A stretch of DNA of 64,000 nt from Rhizophagus irregularis (Eukaryota; Glomeromycota; Glomeromycetes; Glomerales; Glomeraceae), in NCBI RefSeq assembly GCF_026210795.1, contig NC_089433.1:2319001-2383000 (forward strand), in the 5' to 3' direction. Each line of letters starts with the position of its first letter. Positions within the stretch are counted from its first letter, which is position 1. Shown one piece after another: positions 24,268 to 35,916 of this stretch. Both the position numbers and the translations under genes were made by a program. Under the pieces are notes generated by a model, which saw only the letters and a program-made list of their open reading frames with translations, made no database searches and was not told the DNA's origin.

Positions 24268-24952
24268 TATTTAGTGTGTTTTACAAAATAAAGGAAAAAA
24301 AAAAAGAAACGACGCTTTTTTTGTTAAGTGATTCTTTAATCTTCAGATCAACCTTTATATAATATTTATATCTGATCAGTCATTGTCAAGTATATGATCG
24401 TCGGCCGAAATTATATCAAAATAATTTTTAAATTTTTGTGATGCTTACTTAGCCTTTAGCTTGGTGTGTTATGATTATTGTATTACATAAAGACCGGTAA
24501 GGTAATACAAAGTAAAAAATTTTGACGTAAAATTTGAAAATGCATAATTATATCATTCATACCAAATAAATTATCGTTTACATAACAATTCGGTAAAGTT
24601 ATTAGCATAAACCAATTAACCGTATTATACGGAACTTTGTAATTACCGTATAAAGTTGCCGTATGATTAACATTGAATAATTTTGTGATAATTTATTTAA
24701 TAATATATTTAAATATATATATACGGAATTAAATAGTTCCAAATAAGGATTGTGAAACTTTGAAAGAGTTGATTATAAATTAGTAATTATTCTTTATTAT
24801 AAATTTCAAACGGCTTTTTTTTCTCTTTATGATTCTAATTTCTTTCCCAATTAATTGACAAATCTATCTTTAAAGAAGATTTGTAAACTAAATATACGTT
24901 TTTTTAAGTATAATAATAATAAAAAAAAAAAAAAATTAAACAATAATTAATT
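24268..24952. promoter_or_regulatory. Divergent intergenic region between YSC84-like and TMEM41-like genes
   Basis: The two genes are transcribed away from each other, so both promoters must lie in these 685 bp. A poly(A) tract (24921-24936) sits just before the rightward ATG. I see no specific factor site that I would trust. Confidence 0.5.
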
Positions 24953-26053
24953 ATGTCTACTATTCCGGTTATGAAAGAAATAAGTCGAACATCATCAATT
25001 AATGACTCAATCATTGAGATTTCACTAACTTCGGATACCGATGAACTTAAATTACCAAAAAACAAAACTTCTAGCATATTAATAGTAAATTTTATGCCAA
25101 GAATAGTCTTCGTATTAGGGCTCGCATTTATATTATTATATGTTATATTATTATTAATACAAAGTATACCGAATTTATCATTGCCTAGATCTGTTGAAGG
25201 TGTTAAATACCAAGCCATCATATTGGAAAATTATTCTAATGAAACTTGGCAAGGCTATTTACATATTCTTGTTGTTTTTTCTTTGATTTATATTTGTAAA
25301 CAAACATTTTCCATTCCAGGAGCCATCTTTCTTGTAAGTATTAAAATATTCTTACCGTTACGTTAAAAAGAAAAAAAAAAGATCATTTTTGCTACATTTT
25401 TGCTAATTTTAAAAAATAAAATGTCGTTTTTTTTTTTTCAAAAAAGAATTTATTGGCAGGTGCTTTATACGGTACAATAATTGCTACATTGTTAACTTCT
25501 TTGTTGACTGCAATAGGGGCTTCTGGTGCATACCTTATAAGCAAATTTATTGGACAACCAATAATGAATCAATTTTTAAGTAATAAATTGAATTATTTAA
25601 GAAAACAGGTTAATGAAAATAGGGATGGATTATTCTATTATTTACTATTCATTAGAATGTTTCCTTTGTCTCCATGGTGGTAAGTAAATAAAATATGAAC
25701 CAATTAACATGATTCTCTAATGTTAATTTTAAATTTTATTTATTTTTAGGTTTCTTAATATAGCATCACCATTATTATACATTCCATTTGGAATATTTTT
25801 TACGACAATGTTTTTTGGATCAATATCATATAATTTAGCTTGTGCTCAAGCTGGTGATATTTTATCAGAATTATCTTCTACTACTGATATCTGGCAGCCA
25901 ATGCTAATTTTTAAAATGTTTTTGGTTTCTTTATTAAGCTTATTGCCTCCTTTATATACGAAAAAATTTAAAAGTAATAATACTATTATTAAATCAACAA
26001 AAAATTCTTTTAATGAACAATTAATTATAATTGAAACAGGTCAAATTATATAA
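24953..26053 (+). CDS. TMEM41/VTT (DedA-like) multispanning membrane protein
   Basis: Three exons (24953-25333, 25447-25679, 25750-26053) give 305 aa. After a 45-residue cytosolic head there are about six hydrophobic segments. The VTT/SNARE-associated core is clear: FSIPGAIFLNLLAGALYG, then LTAIGASGAYLISKFIG, VNENRDGLFYYLLFIRMFP and FLNIASPLLYIP. The order and wording match TMEM41 proteins, ER phospholipid scramblases that support autophagosome and lipoprotein formation; the broader family includes yeast Tvp38. The exon 2 start is set by the conserved NLLAG segment; a GCAG thirteen bases later would delete it. The second splice splits a Trp codon. I am confident of the family, less so of the subfamily. 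Confidence 0.88.
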
Positions 26054-26997
26054 TTTTAATCTTAAGGTTTTGATTTTATTATTTTTTTTTTCTTAAAAAT
26101 AAAAAAATTAATATTTTATATAATAAATCCACGTGTTTATATTTTAAATTTCGGAAAATAAAATTAGTCTTTTCCTAATTAATGCGGCGAGTGAAAATTA
26201 TTTTGTGATTGACGAATCGTTTCTCCTTTTAGAGTCAAATTCAATGATTTCATTCTTTTTTTTCCTAAATTTATTTCATTGTAAATTTATAAAATAGAGT
26301 GCACTATTTATTTTTTTTAAATATGAATAGATATGGAATAGATATGGAAATTGATGACAAGGTCGCGATTATCCATTTTATGTGTTAAATAAACTTATCC
26401 CTATTATTGTCAAAATGCTTGACTGCTTGTAAATAATGATATATATATCAATATTTAACTATTTTTCCAAGAAATGCTAATATAATTAAGTTTGATAAAG
26501 TGAGCACGACACGAGAGAGCATTTAAAAGTTTACTTTTATTAAATGAGACAAAAAGTTGACCAAATTCTCCAAGTTGTTCTAGAATAACTATAATATATT
26601 GAGTTTTCAAACATGTCTTAGAACAATCCAATTCTTCATAGAGATACAGGGGCTATTTCTCAAGTCTATCCCGTTTCCAATTTTTTTTTTACTAGTGAAT
26701 TTAATCGAGTCAATTTAGTCTCGTTGGTCGGTCAATTTAATCGATCATTTGTTTGTTCGAGAAAAATTGACAAATGATCTACAAACAAACATATGATAAA
26801 TTTGAGAGAATGATCAAATTAATTCATTCCTTTTTTGATATGATTGGCAGATTAAAATGTAATGATTTGTTATATTAGTAGACTTTCATCATTCGATATT
26901 GTTATTAAATAAATACATCATTTATCTCCTAGATCGGTTTAGCTAATGTTAATTATTCTCTCTCTTTCCTTATTTCGTTTCATAATCATCCGGAAAT
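26054..26997. other. Intergenic region
   Basis: No gene is seen. Around 26745-26795, caaatgatc and caaacaaac motifs repeat in both orientations. Nothing else stands out. Confidence 0.5.
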
Positions 26998-27984
26998 ATG
27001 AAAAATCGTATTTCCTCAAAGTCTAAACCTAAAATTACATCTTCAACAATGAAAAATTCTCAAAATAACGTCAAAGTTCTTAATATTAAACGTTCAGATT
27101 ATCTTTCTTATGATGATTTGAGGTCAATGAGAAAAAAAGTTAATGAATTAACTACATTAAATTACGATAATGAAGAATCAAATAATATTAATATTACTGA
27201 TGACACAGGAGATTTTATGCAAGATTTTAATAAAAATTTTGAAGAAAATTATTCAGGAGTTATTTCTATTGCTACATTATTCTGTACTATTAATAAATTA
27301 TTTGAAGATGTTGGATGGAAATTTTCTAATTATAATAAATTAGATGTTAGTAAATGTGAATTGACTAATCTTATAACCAAACAAAAATTTAAAATTAACA
27401 TATCTTTTGATGAAGGTTATGAAGCTGATATTAAAGAACATAGAATGAAAAAGAAAAATGAAAAACCTGAATATTTTCATGTTTATGATAACGATGAATC
27501 AAAATATTTGTATATGAATAATGATGATGATATTAAAAGTAAAGTTGTTGATTTAAATGATGTGAAGATTATTAATGGAGTTCATGATGAAAATACTATC
27601 GATGGAAAATTACATGCTTATTCCGCTGCAAGAACAAGAATTAAAAGAAATTTACCTGATCTTCAAGAAGAAATTTATGTTATTCTTGAAGAGGTTAGTG
27701 ATGAGATAAAAAATAGAGTAACACATTTTGATGATCCTTTCTCTCTACTTAAAATTTTTGAAGAGAATTCTCACGAAATTAAGAATTCAACGAAAGAAAA
27801 ATTCGATTGTGATGACGATCAAGAATATTTAACAAGAGAATATGAAAAAATTGAAAATAATAGTTATCATTTCGTATTGGTTGAAGGGATTAACAACGTT
27901 AATAGTGAAGAAAGGCAGATTACAATGCTACCGACAAACCAAAGTTTAATGACAACGAACCCTTCTAAAGATTTTTATTACTAG
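26998..27984 (+). CDS. Unrecognised 328-aa acidic protein
   Basis: A single uninterrupted frame of 328 codons with ordinary codon use. The first 70 residues are basic then Asn/Asp-rich and look disordered. Residues about 85-150 form a compact alternating hydrophobic segment (ISIATLFCTINKLFEDVGW ... ELTNLITKQKFKINISFDEGY). The rest is acidic and helical (LQEEIYVILEEVSDEIKNR). There is no signal peptide, membrane segment or zinc site. The LFEDVGWKF...C...KFKI pattern is faintly like the globular C-terminal domain of Csm1/Pcs1 kinetochore proteins, but I would not assign that without a profile search. The length and composition make a real gene likely. Confidence 0.7.
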   Translation: MKNRISSKSKPKITSSTMKNSQNNVKVLNIKRSDYLSYDDLRSMRKKVNELTTLNYDNEESNNINITDDTGDFMQDFNKNFEENYSGVISIATLFCTINKLFEDVGWKFSNYNKLDVSKCELTNLITKQKFKINISFDEGYEADIKEHRMKKKNEKPEYFHVYDNDESKYLYMNNDDDIKSKVVDLNDVKIINGVHDENTIDGKLHAYSAARTRIKRNLPDLQEEIYVILEEVSDEIKNRVTHFDDPFSLLKIFEENSHEIKNSTKEKFDCDDDQEYLTREYEKIENNSYHFVLVEGINNVNSEERQITMLPTNQSLMTTNPSKDFYY

Positions 27985-28425
27985 CGCTTTCGATAATATG
28001 ATTATACCCTAAAAAAGTATTGAAATTTCAATTTGATAATAATGAAATAATGATGAATAAATAAATAGTTTGATCCATTCTTGCTTAATATTCAGGAGAA
28101 ATGTGTAATGCTTTTATGCTATGAATTAATATTATTTAAAAATTATTGCAAAAATAAAATAAATCAAGCGCACGTGCATTTTACTAAATTTATGTCTTAC
28201 AATGGTGCTTTACCAATTAAGCTGTTCATTTTTTTGATTAATATATATTAAGCTATCAAAGGGTAGGCGCTCTGTATTGTGTGACAATCTGTGTAATTAT
28301 AAATAACAACTACGTTATTTAATGAATAATAAATAACTTCCTCTACTACAAAAAAAATTTTTTTCAATTTTTATTTTTATTTAAAAGAAAAAAAAAATTA
28401 TTTTGTAAAAATTTAGAGGAAAATT

Positions 28426-30956
28426 ATGAGTAAAGAAAAAGTAAATAGGGACCTTCCTTCTCCTTCTGAGATAGTAATAGAAAAATATGGTAGGTCAAGA
28501 GAAGATAACTCCAGTGATACTAGTAGTGTAAGAGGAAGAGGAAGACTTAAAGCTTTAACTAAAAAAGTTATTGCTGCTAATCGTCTTCTTTCAGGTATAT
28601 AATTAAGCATTTCTTACTTTAATTTATTCCATTACAAGTTTATTATAATTTTTGCTTCTTTTTTTTCTTTTATTTATAGCCGAACAAATTCATTTAGCTG
28701 GTCAAGACCCAGGAATTGACCCAAAATCTGTTGATTATGATATTCATGTAAGTTAATTTAAATTTAACATGCACTCTTAAATACTTTTGATTAACAATTA
28801 CATTGCCACAAACCGTGAAATATTACAGACCAGATGTAAAATTTTTTGTGCGGATTTTAGCGAGAAAGATGCAACAACGGTTAAGAATTTAACTAATGAA
28901 TCACTAGAAGAATTTCTTCAAAAAGAACGTCCTCCAGAAAGTAGAGTTCGATGGATTAATATTGATGGAATTTCATGGGACGTTATTAAAATTCTTTCAA
29001 TCCATTACGGTATGTCAAGTTGGTAACACTACTGCGGATTTGGCTATGATTTGTTTTGATGGTGTCACAATAAAATTCGAATTTTATTGGTTAAAATAAA
29101 TTTATTCGAGTACCAATTAATTAGTAACATATTAAAGTTTTTTTTAATTTCAGATTTACATCCACTGGCTATTGAAGACAGTTTGCAGGGTGACCAACGT
29201 AAGAAGCAAATAAATTTTAATACTATCTGATATCTAAATTGTTTAATTTCTGACTTTTAGTCAATTCACCTTAAAGGAACAAAATTGGATCAATATCAAA
29301 ATCATCTTTACGTCTCGCTATTACTTCATTCCCTGGTTGAACCAACTGATAAAAAAAATGGTGAAAGAAATAGTGAAAGAAATAGTGAAAGAAATAGTGA
29401 AATAAATAGTGAAATAAATGATGAATCGGATGAAAAGACGAGAACGAGATATCGTAAAGACTTATTAACTATGAATCATCGTGAAGATAGTATATATTTG
29501 GAGACTCATAGACTCCTCAGAAAACAAAAATTACACGTTACTGTCGAACAAGTTAGCATTTTCTTACTAGAAAATCGTAAGTTTTATAATTTTAGATCTT
29601 TCTATTTGGTTTAATTATTGTATTAACATATTGTTCTTTTCGGAAATCATAAGATATTCTTATTACCATATTCAAGTGTAGCGGAAGCTCTGTTTATAGA
29701 CCCATCCTTGCGCGTATTAATCAACCTAAAACTTTATTAAGAACTGCTCAAGAAGCAAGTTTATTAATGGAAGCCGTAATTGATGGTATTGTGGATTTGT
29801 AAGTTTCCACTAGATCAACTCAAATGATTATTATAAGATTTGTAAATAAAAATTATTTATTTTCTTGTAGAGCTATTCCAATTAAGGATTCGTATCGACA
29901 TCAGATAGCTGAGTTGGAGGGAAAATTATTAATAAGGCCAAAAATGGATTATACGCGTGGTAAGCCATTTAATTAATCTAACTATTTAAGCTCTATTATT
30001 TGTTAATTGTTTATTTTCAGAGCTTCATATTATTTCGGGAGAATTGACTATTCTTAAAAGAACTTTGGGACCTGTTCAAGGTTTGGTTACTTTGTTGAGA
30101 GAACATAGTGATGAGAAAAATCTTATTTCTAATTTGGCTAGAACTTATTTTATGGACGTGTCGGTAAGTTTAAACATCTAATATTTATGACTTTTATGTA
30201 ATATTTCGATATAATTGTTCGTAACCTTATTTTGATGAATAGGATCATATTATAGAAATTGTAGATGATTTAGATACTATGACTAAAATAACAGAGAACT
30301 TAGTTAATATGGTTCGTATTATTAATTATTTAGTTAATAATTAAGTTTTTTGTTCTTAGATTATGATATTAATAAACATTTTTAAATTTCGCTTTAGATT
30401 TTCAATTTGATTGCTTATGAGGTATCGTGTTGGATAATATTCTTTTATTTATCTTAATATTCTTAAGATTAACATCTTTTCTTTTTAAAAATAGACAAAT
30501 GAAAACATGAGAATAATTGCAATATTTAGTATTGTTTTCTTGCCGATGACTTTCATAGCAGGATGTAAGTAGATATTGAAGATCGTGAAATTTGTTTATA
30601 CATGATAATAGACAGCTTAGCTTTTGTTCTTTCTTTTAGTTTTCGGAATGAACTTTTCAAAATTTCCTGAACTGAATTATGATATGAGGTATTTTGTCTT
30701 AATGGATATTCTGTAACATAAGTTTCTTGAGTAGATATTGTAAATAAATAATAATAATGATACCTTATTTTATAGTTACTTTTGGTGGGTTACTGGAGTT
30801 AGTACTGCAATAATGTTTATGGTAGGGACTTATTCCATATGGATAAAATGGGTTTCTAGATTTTTCAGGTATTTACAAAGGAAAAGGAATATGTCAGCTC
30901 GAAAATCTGATAGACGAGAAATAGAAAAAAGAAATCTGGTAACAGACGAGAAATAG
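28426..30956 (+). CDS. CorA-family metal-ion (Mg2+) transporter
   Basis: Thirteen exons (28426-28594, 28680-28747, 28829-29009, 29154-29198, 29277-29576, 29654-29798, 29871-29959, 30021-30163, 30243-30311, 30398-30421, 30495-30564, 30640-30688, 30776-30956) give 510 aa. The soluble domain has VRWINIDGISWDVIKIL and HPLAIEDSLQGDQR, then long helices. Near the C-terminus is the first membrane helix (about 415-433), followed by the selectivity motif GMN at 437-439 and a second helix (about 455-475). GMN after the first helix is diagnostic of CorA channels, which are homopentamers. Exon 5 has an inserted low-complexity loop of repeated ERNS/EINS units encoded by a 12-bp microsatellite. Two boundaries are chosen by family alignment rather than strong sites: the acceptors before exons 5 and 6. 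The exon 9 donor is an unusual GTTCGT. Confidence 0.87.
29356..29420 (+). repeat. 12-bp coding microsatellite in CorA exon 5
   Basis: The unit gaaagaaatagt, changing to gaaataaatagt, repeats about five times in frame and encodes ERNS/EINS tetrapeptides. Copy number should vary between strains without breaking the frame, since the unit is four codons. Confidence 0.85.
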
Positions 30957-31330
30957 AAAAAAGCTTATAAAATTTTGATTGTGTTGTGGGTTTTCTTAAT
31001 CAATAAATTTATTTAATTTATTTAATTTATTATTAATTTGAAAAATAGACTTTGTAGAGAAAGTATTAATAATTTTATTAAATTTTATAAAAAAAAAATT
31101 ATAAAATATTGGGGTAATTATAGAGGTCTCGTGAACCGCAAACAGTTTACGTAATTGTCACAAGATCGCGATTCGCGAAGCGGAAGTTAATGACGTAGTG
31201 ATTTACAAATAAATATTTGTTCAGATGACGGATAAAATTTTGTTTTCCTGATTTCCTTCCTTTGATAGTATAATATCAATAAAATTTTTTGTGTATTAAA
31301 CGCCCTTTTTCAAACTCAAAAAAAAAGAAA
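30957..31330. other. Intergenic region upstream of kinase 1
   Basis: 374 bp with no gene. A relatively GC-rich patch (about 31125-31200, including gatcgcgattcgcgaagcgg) contains the self-complementary tcgcga/ttcgcgaa and may be promoter sequence. Confidence 0.4.
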
Positions 31331-32737
31331 ATGTCTCTCGGAATTAATAGTTATAGTTACAACCAATTAATCACCGAAATACAAATAAAAATGCAAAATA
31401 TATTTCGAACAATGAATACAAAATATTGGACAAGTGGAAATAATCAAATCGATGAAATTATAAGAGCGTCACAACGTAGAGCAACGGATAATGAGGATCG
31501 AAATCATTTCCTTGAATGGATAAATATTCATAGATTTTCCAACATAAGATATATTTCCAGCGGAGCTTTTGGAGACGTATCTTACGCTATTTGGTTCGAT
31601 GGGCCACCTATCGATGTTGAACGAGTTAAAAGAGGCCCACCATGTGATGTTGCAATCAAGTTCTTTGATTCGATTACAGAATTTATGAAAGAGGTACGCG
31701 TCAATTTTACGTGTATTTATTATGTTGAAGTTTGGGTTATGTAATTATTTTATTTTAAATAAAAAATTATAGCTAATACATAATCATAAAATGATCGAAG
31801 CCTGTTCAAGTGCATCCGGGTATTTTATTAATCGTAATTACCTTTTAAAATTTTAAATTTTAAAATCATTGAAGAAATAAAATTTTTATCTTTTATAGAT
31901 TTGGAAATCTCATTCACGTTTATGGGGTCACGAGAGGCTTAAATGGAAATTATGGAATTGTAATGCAATACGCGTCAGAAGGAAGTCTTGATTCATTTTT
32001 AAAGAATAATTGGAGATATATATCATGGGAAATCAAATTAGGAATACTTAAAGATATAGCACGTGGATTAAAAAATTTACATGATGCAGGATTAATTCAC
32101 GGAGATTTGCATTGTAATAATATAATGATAACACGAGATCGGGTGAATTATTCGATTACAGCATATATCGGAGATTTTGGATTTACAAGATCAGAAGAAC
32201 GTTATACAAATCGTACACAAATTGTTGGAGTAATTCCATTTATTGCACCAGAAGTATTGGCAGGAAAAAAATATACCAAAAAAGCTGATATATTTAGTTT
32301 TGGCGTTTTAATGTATCAAATCGTTTGTAACAAAAAACCATTTTTTGATCAAAATCATAATTTTCGACTGGCAAGATCTATATATGAAGGGTTACGACCT
32401 CAATTTAATAGAGATTTAATGCCTATATGTTATGAAACTTTAATGAGAAATTGTTGGAATTATTGTCAAAGAAGTCGTCCTAAATCCGAAAAACTGTATG
32501 AAAAATTTTCTGAGTGGGAAAGTAGTGTTTATGAAAGAGATTCTCCTTTTGAACAATATAGGTTAATAGCTGTTCCTTTACCTAATAAATGTGATCATCA
32601 GTTCGCTGTTTATACAACTCGTGTCTGGTGAGTTATTTATTTATTCTTGAATTTTTTTTAGTTAAATCTTTTGTTAATAATTATTTAAATATTTTAGGCA
32701 TTCACCACTTGCCCATTCATATTCAAAAAAAAAATAG
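31331..32737 (+). CDS. TKL-type protein kinase, paralogue 1
   Basis: Four exons (31331-31693, 31773-31819, 31899-32627, 32698-32737) encode 392 aa. The leader SGNNQIDEIIRASQ and FLEWI before the domain are typical of the hugely expanded tyrosine-kinase-like families of Glomeromycotina. Catalytic features are all present: a Gly-rich loop ISSGAFGDV, K110 in VAIKF, HGDLHCNN with D206, DFG at 229-231, and a PFIAPE activation-segment end. The usual HRD arginine is replaced by Gly (HGD), as in many family members. The last exon adds only 13 codons and its size relies on a short splice. It lies tail to tail with a close paralogue at 33177-34430. The start at 31331 is chosen because the upstream in-frame ATG-less extension has poor composition. 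Confidence 0.9.
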
Positions 32738-33176
32738 AAAACGTTAGCTGTAATGTATAAAATTTTTAAAAAAAGTACGAATTATCAGTTATGGAAACTT
32801 AAAAAATAAAGACTTTTTTTTTAAAAAAATTTCAAACTAAATAATTAAGTTTAAATAACTCTTAACCGGTCTTATCCGTCAGTCCGGACTCAAAAACGGT
32901 TGAGAAGAGAAATTGTATGAACTGGTCGTGCAAATCGTTTTTGTTTCCCAAATTAGATTAGAAATAGTATGTTAATTGCCGATTTCAGTTTATAAAAATT
33001 CATCAGTACAGAGAGAAATCTTTGATCGTTGAAAAAATTTCTTAGTTTAGAATATCATATGACTAAATCGAAAATTATTAAAATTATGATTATTTTTATA
33101 ATGTAATTTATTATATGCACTTTTGTATTGTAAAAATGAAGTGACTAATTTATTTATAATTCAATCATTTTGCGAT
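32738..33176. other. Intergenic region between convergent kinases
   Basis: The region between the two stop codons holds both 3' ends. No gene or structure is seen. Confidence 0.5.
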
Positions 33177-34430
33177 TTAAAAATAACCATTACCATTACC
33201 AGAAGGTTCAACTCTCTGAAGCCTAAAATTTTTAAAAGGAGAATTCCGTTTATAATAATTTTCTTCCCATTCACAAAATCTTGCATAAAGAGTTTCAGCC
33301 TTAGGACGATTTCTTTTCCCATTACTCCAACAATTTCTCATTAAACTTTCATAACAATGAGGCATTAAATCTCTATTAAATCCAGGTCGACGACCATTAA
33401 GAATATCATTAGCTAATCTATGTTTATAATGTCTATACCGCTCTGGTCTTGTATTGGTAGCTACTTGATACATTATTAATCCAAAACTATAAATATCAGC
33501 TTTTTTAGTATATCCTTCGCCCAACAATAACTCTGGAGCCATATACGGAATTACATTTTTTTGTATTCTTGAATTACTTTCATTACTTTCATCTGTTCTA
33601 CATAATCCGAAATCTCCTAAATATCCCGTAGGATGATCATAAAGATTTGTTGAAATCATTACGTTTCTGGTATGTAAATCTCCGTGAATTAATCCTGCAT
33701 CGTGTAATTTTAACAAACCATGCGCTGCATCTTTAAGAATTCCCAATTTTTCTTTCCAAGTTATAGATTCCCAATTATTTTCTAAATATTTTTCAAGATT
33801 TCCACTATTTAAGTATTCCATGACAATTCCATAATTTCCATTTTCATAATCTCTTGTTGCTCCGTAGATATGAACAAGATTTTCTAATCTATGAAATAAC
33901 GAAAAAAAAAAATATTAATATGTAAAAAAAAAAAATATTAGTATTTTATAAATATTTACCCGGAAGCTCTTGGACAAGTTCCAATAATCTTGTAAGTTTT
34001 TATAAGCTAATATAAAAAAAAAAATATGTATATATATATATAAAAAAAACTCGTGATACTTATTTTATTTTATATTTATTTTTTATGAGCGTACCTCATT
34101 AAAAAATTCTTTATCCTTTTTAAAAAATTTAACAACGATGAAACATTCTCCCTTCCTATTAAATAACCTATCAAATATATCAGCGCTATTTGATGGACCA
34201 TCTTTCCAGATAGCGGAATATATTTCACCAATTCCTCCTCTTGAAATATATTTAAAATTTACTAATTTATTAAATTCAATCCATTCAAGAAAATCATCAT
34301 CGTCAATTGAATTACGTTGTGATGCTTTTAAGATTTCATCAATTCGGTTGTTTCCACTAGATATATTATTATCATAAGGTCCCAAAAATCTTGCGAGAGC
34401 TTTCATTAAATCTTCATTAAATTGGGTCAT
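33177..34430 (-). CDS. TKL-type protein kinase, paralogue 2
   Basis: Three minus-strand exons (34430-34095, 34006-33960, 33888-33177) give 364 aa. Both intron positions and phases, and the 47-nt middle exon, are the same as in paralogue 1. The leader is SGNNRIDEILKASQ and FLEWI. Catalytic residues are the loop ISRGGIGEI, K101 (VVKFF), D198 in HGDLHTRN, DFG at 220-222 and PYMAPE. HRD is again HGD. Unlike paralogue 1 it has no extra C-terminal exon; it ends in a Gly/Asn-rich tail. The ATG at 34430 matches the paralogue start context. I expect an active Ser/Thr or dual-specificity kinase; substrate unknown. Confidence 0.9.
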
Positions 34431-35586
34431 TTTTTTTTTGACTTTAAAGAAAGACGGAGACAACAAAAATCATGCACGCACGAGTTTTAGAAAACGAATG
34501 TCACACGAGGCACAGAGATCACGCGAATTCAGTTTATTTAAGTATGCTGAATTACCAAATGCGGCTTAGTTAAACTCCATAAAATTTAGTAACATTTTAT
34601 TTTATCCGAAATCCTTAAATGATACTTTGAGAGAAATGATTGTATTGAGGAATGAAGATAATAATCGTAAAAAAATGCCAAAAAGAACTTATTGGAGAAC
34701 CAAATTTGGAAAAAGAACCTTTTTATTTACGGTTAATCCACTAAAAATGGGCTCGTTATTATTGGAAGAAACTTTTGATGAGGCCTAATCATTTAGATAA
34801 AGGAACAGATCAAAACTGACATATCAGGAGAGCACAACGGAATTTCTCTTGTTCTAAAAAGCCAATTAATTTTACATGCTAAACGACAAACTATTTATTT
34901 ATTATGATAAGGGTTTATTGTACAGGTGACTTACCCAATAAAATTAAACTCTATTGTGAATAAATTAGGTTATATTAATTACACGAATGGTAAATTCAGA
35001 GATCATACCGGTTATAAACGGCAGAATACAAAATGATCGAAACTGACTCATAATTTATTCTCGGAATGATTATTTATTCTTACTAATTTTTGTAACGGCT
35101 TGATTATCTTTAAATCTAGATTAAATACAATTTAGATTTTTCATTTAATTAATTTATACGTTACACAGATTTTTCTTATTTTTGGCGCAGAATTACGTAA
35201 ATAATGATCCGATTTTTCTCCACGAAAACAAATTAATAATCAGCATAAGAGATAAATAATTTTTCATACATTGATTTATTTACTAGAAAGTTCTATCATT
35301 TGATGAAAAAAATGTATATGTATTGCCAATTTTTGCCATCATTTACTAAAAAAGCGAAAAAAAAAACAATAATAGTAATAAAATAAAATCGTCATATATT
35401 CAGATTCGTTTGCCAATTTAAGAACCTTCGTTTGAACATACTTATATTTACTTACGCCTTATATTAAGAAGATTTTTACCCGAAAATTTTTTTTAAAAAA
35501 CTAAAATTTCATAAATAAACATAAACTTAATATTTTCTGATGAAAAGTAATTTCAAAAATACTAAAAAGATTCGATTAATTTTTTG
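34431..35586. other. Intergenic region
   Basis: Upstream of kinase 2 and downstream of the HMG gene. No credible frame or repeat was recognised. Confidence 0.5.
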
Positions 35587-35916
35587 TTAGTGAATTATTA
35601 GTCGATTCACTTGCGCCGCTAAATTTACGTAATCATCTTTTTCATTCGGATTTGCATTTTTCCACAAATAACTAGTTACCAAGCCAATTATATTTGAACT
35701 AACATTTTGACCTTGCAATGAAACAAAATATCGTAAAAGTCTACATCCATTAATACGTTGATTGGTGTTGTTGTTTAAAAGTCCGATCATAATGTTGGGA
35801 TTTATAATTGGTGGAGGAAAGACTAACAGTCTATTCGCATTAAACACTCCTAATAACGCTTCATATTGTTGATAACTATGGTTATTGTTTATTCGTAGGG
35901 GCGTATTTTGGTTCAT
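35587..35916 (-). CDS. MATA-HMG-like DNA-binding protein (109 aa)
   Basis: A single exon of 109 codons. After FPPPIINPNIMIGLLN (about 33-48), residues about 55-106 follow the three-helix HMG-box layout: INGCRLLRYFVS, then VSSNIIGLVTSYLWKNANPNEKDDYVNLAAQVN. The position of the W and the EK..Y..LA.. helix match mating-type HMG boxes. In Rhizophagus the MATA-HMG family is greatly expanded, and PPxINPxELI/NNNN leaders are common there (established knowledge, recalled). The box is divergent: the usual helix 1 NAFILYR is NGCRLLRYF. That may mean reduced DNA binding or a decaying copy. The frame is nevertheless intact. Confidence 0.68.
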   Translation of the reverse strand: MNQNTPLRINNNHSYQQYEALLGVFNANRLLVFPPPIINPNIMIGLLNNNTNQRINGCRLLRYFVSLQGQNVSSNIIGLVTSYLWKNANPNEKDDYVNLAAQVNRLIIH

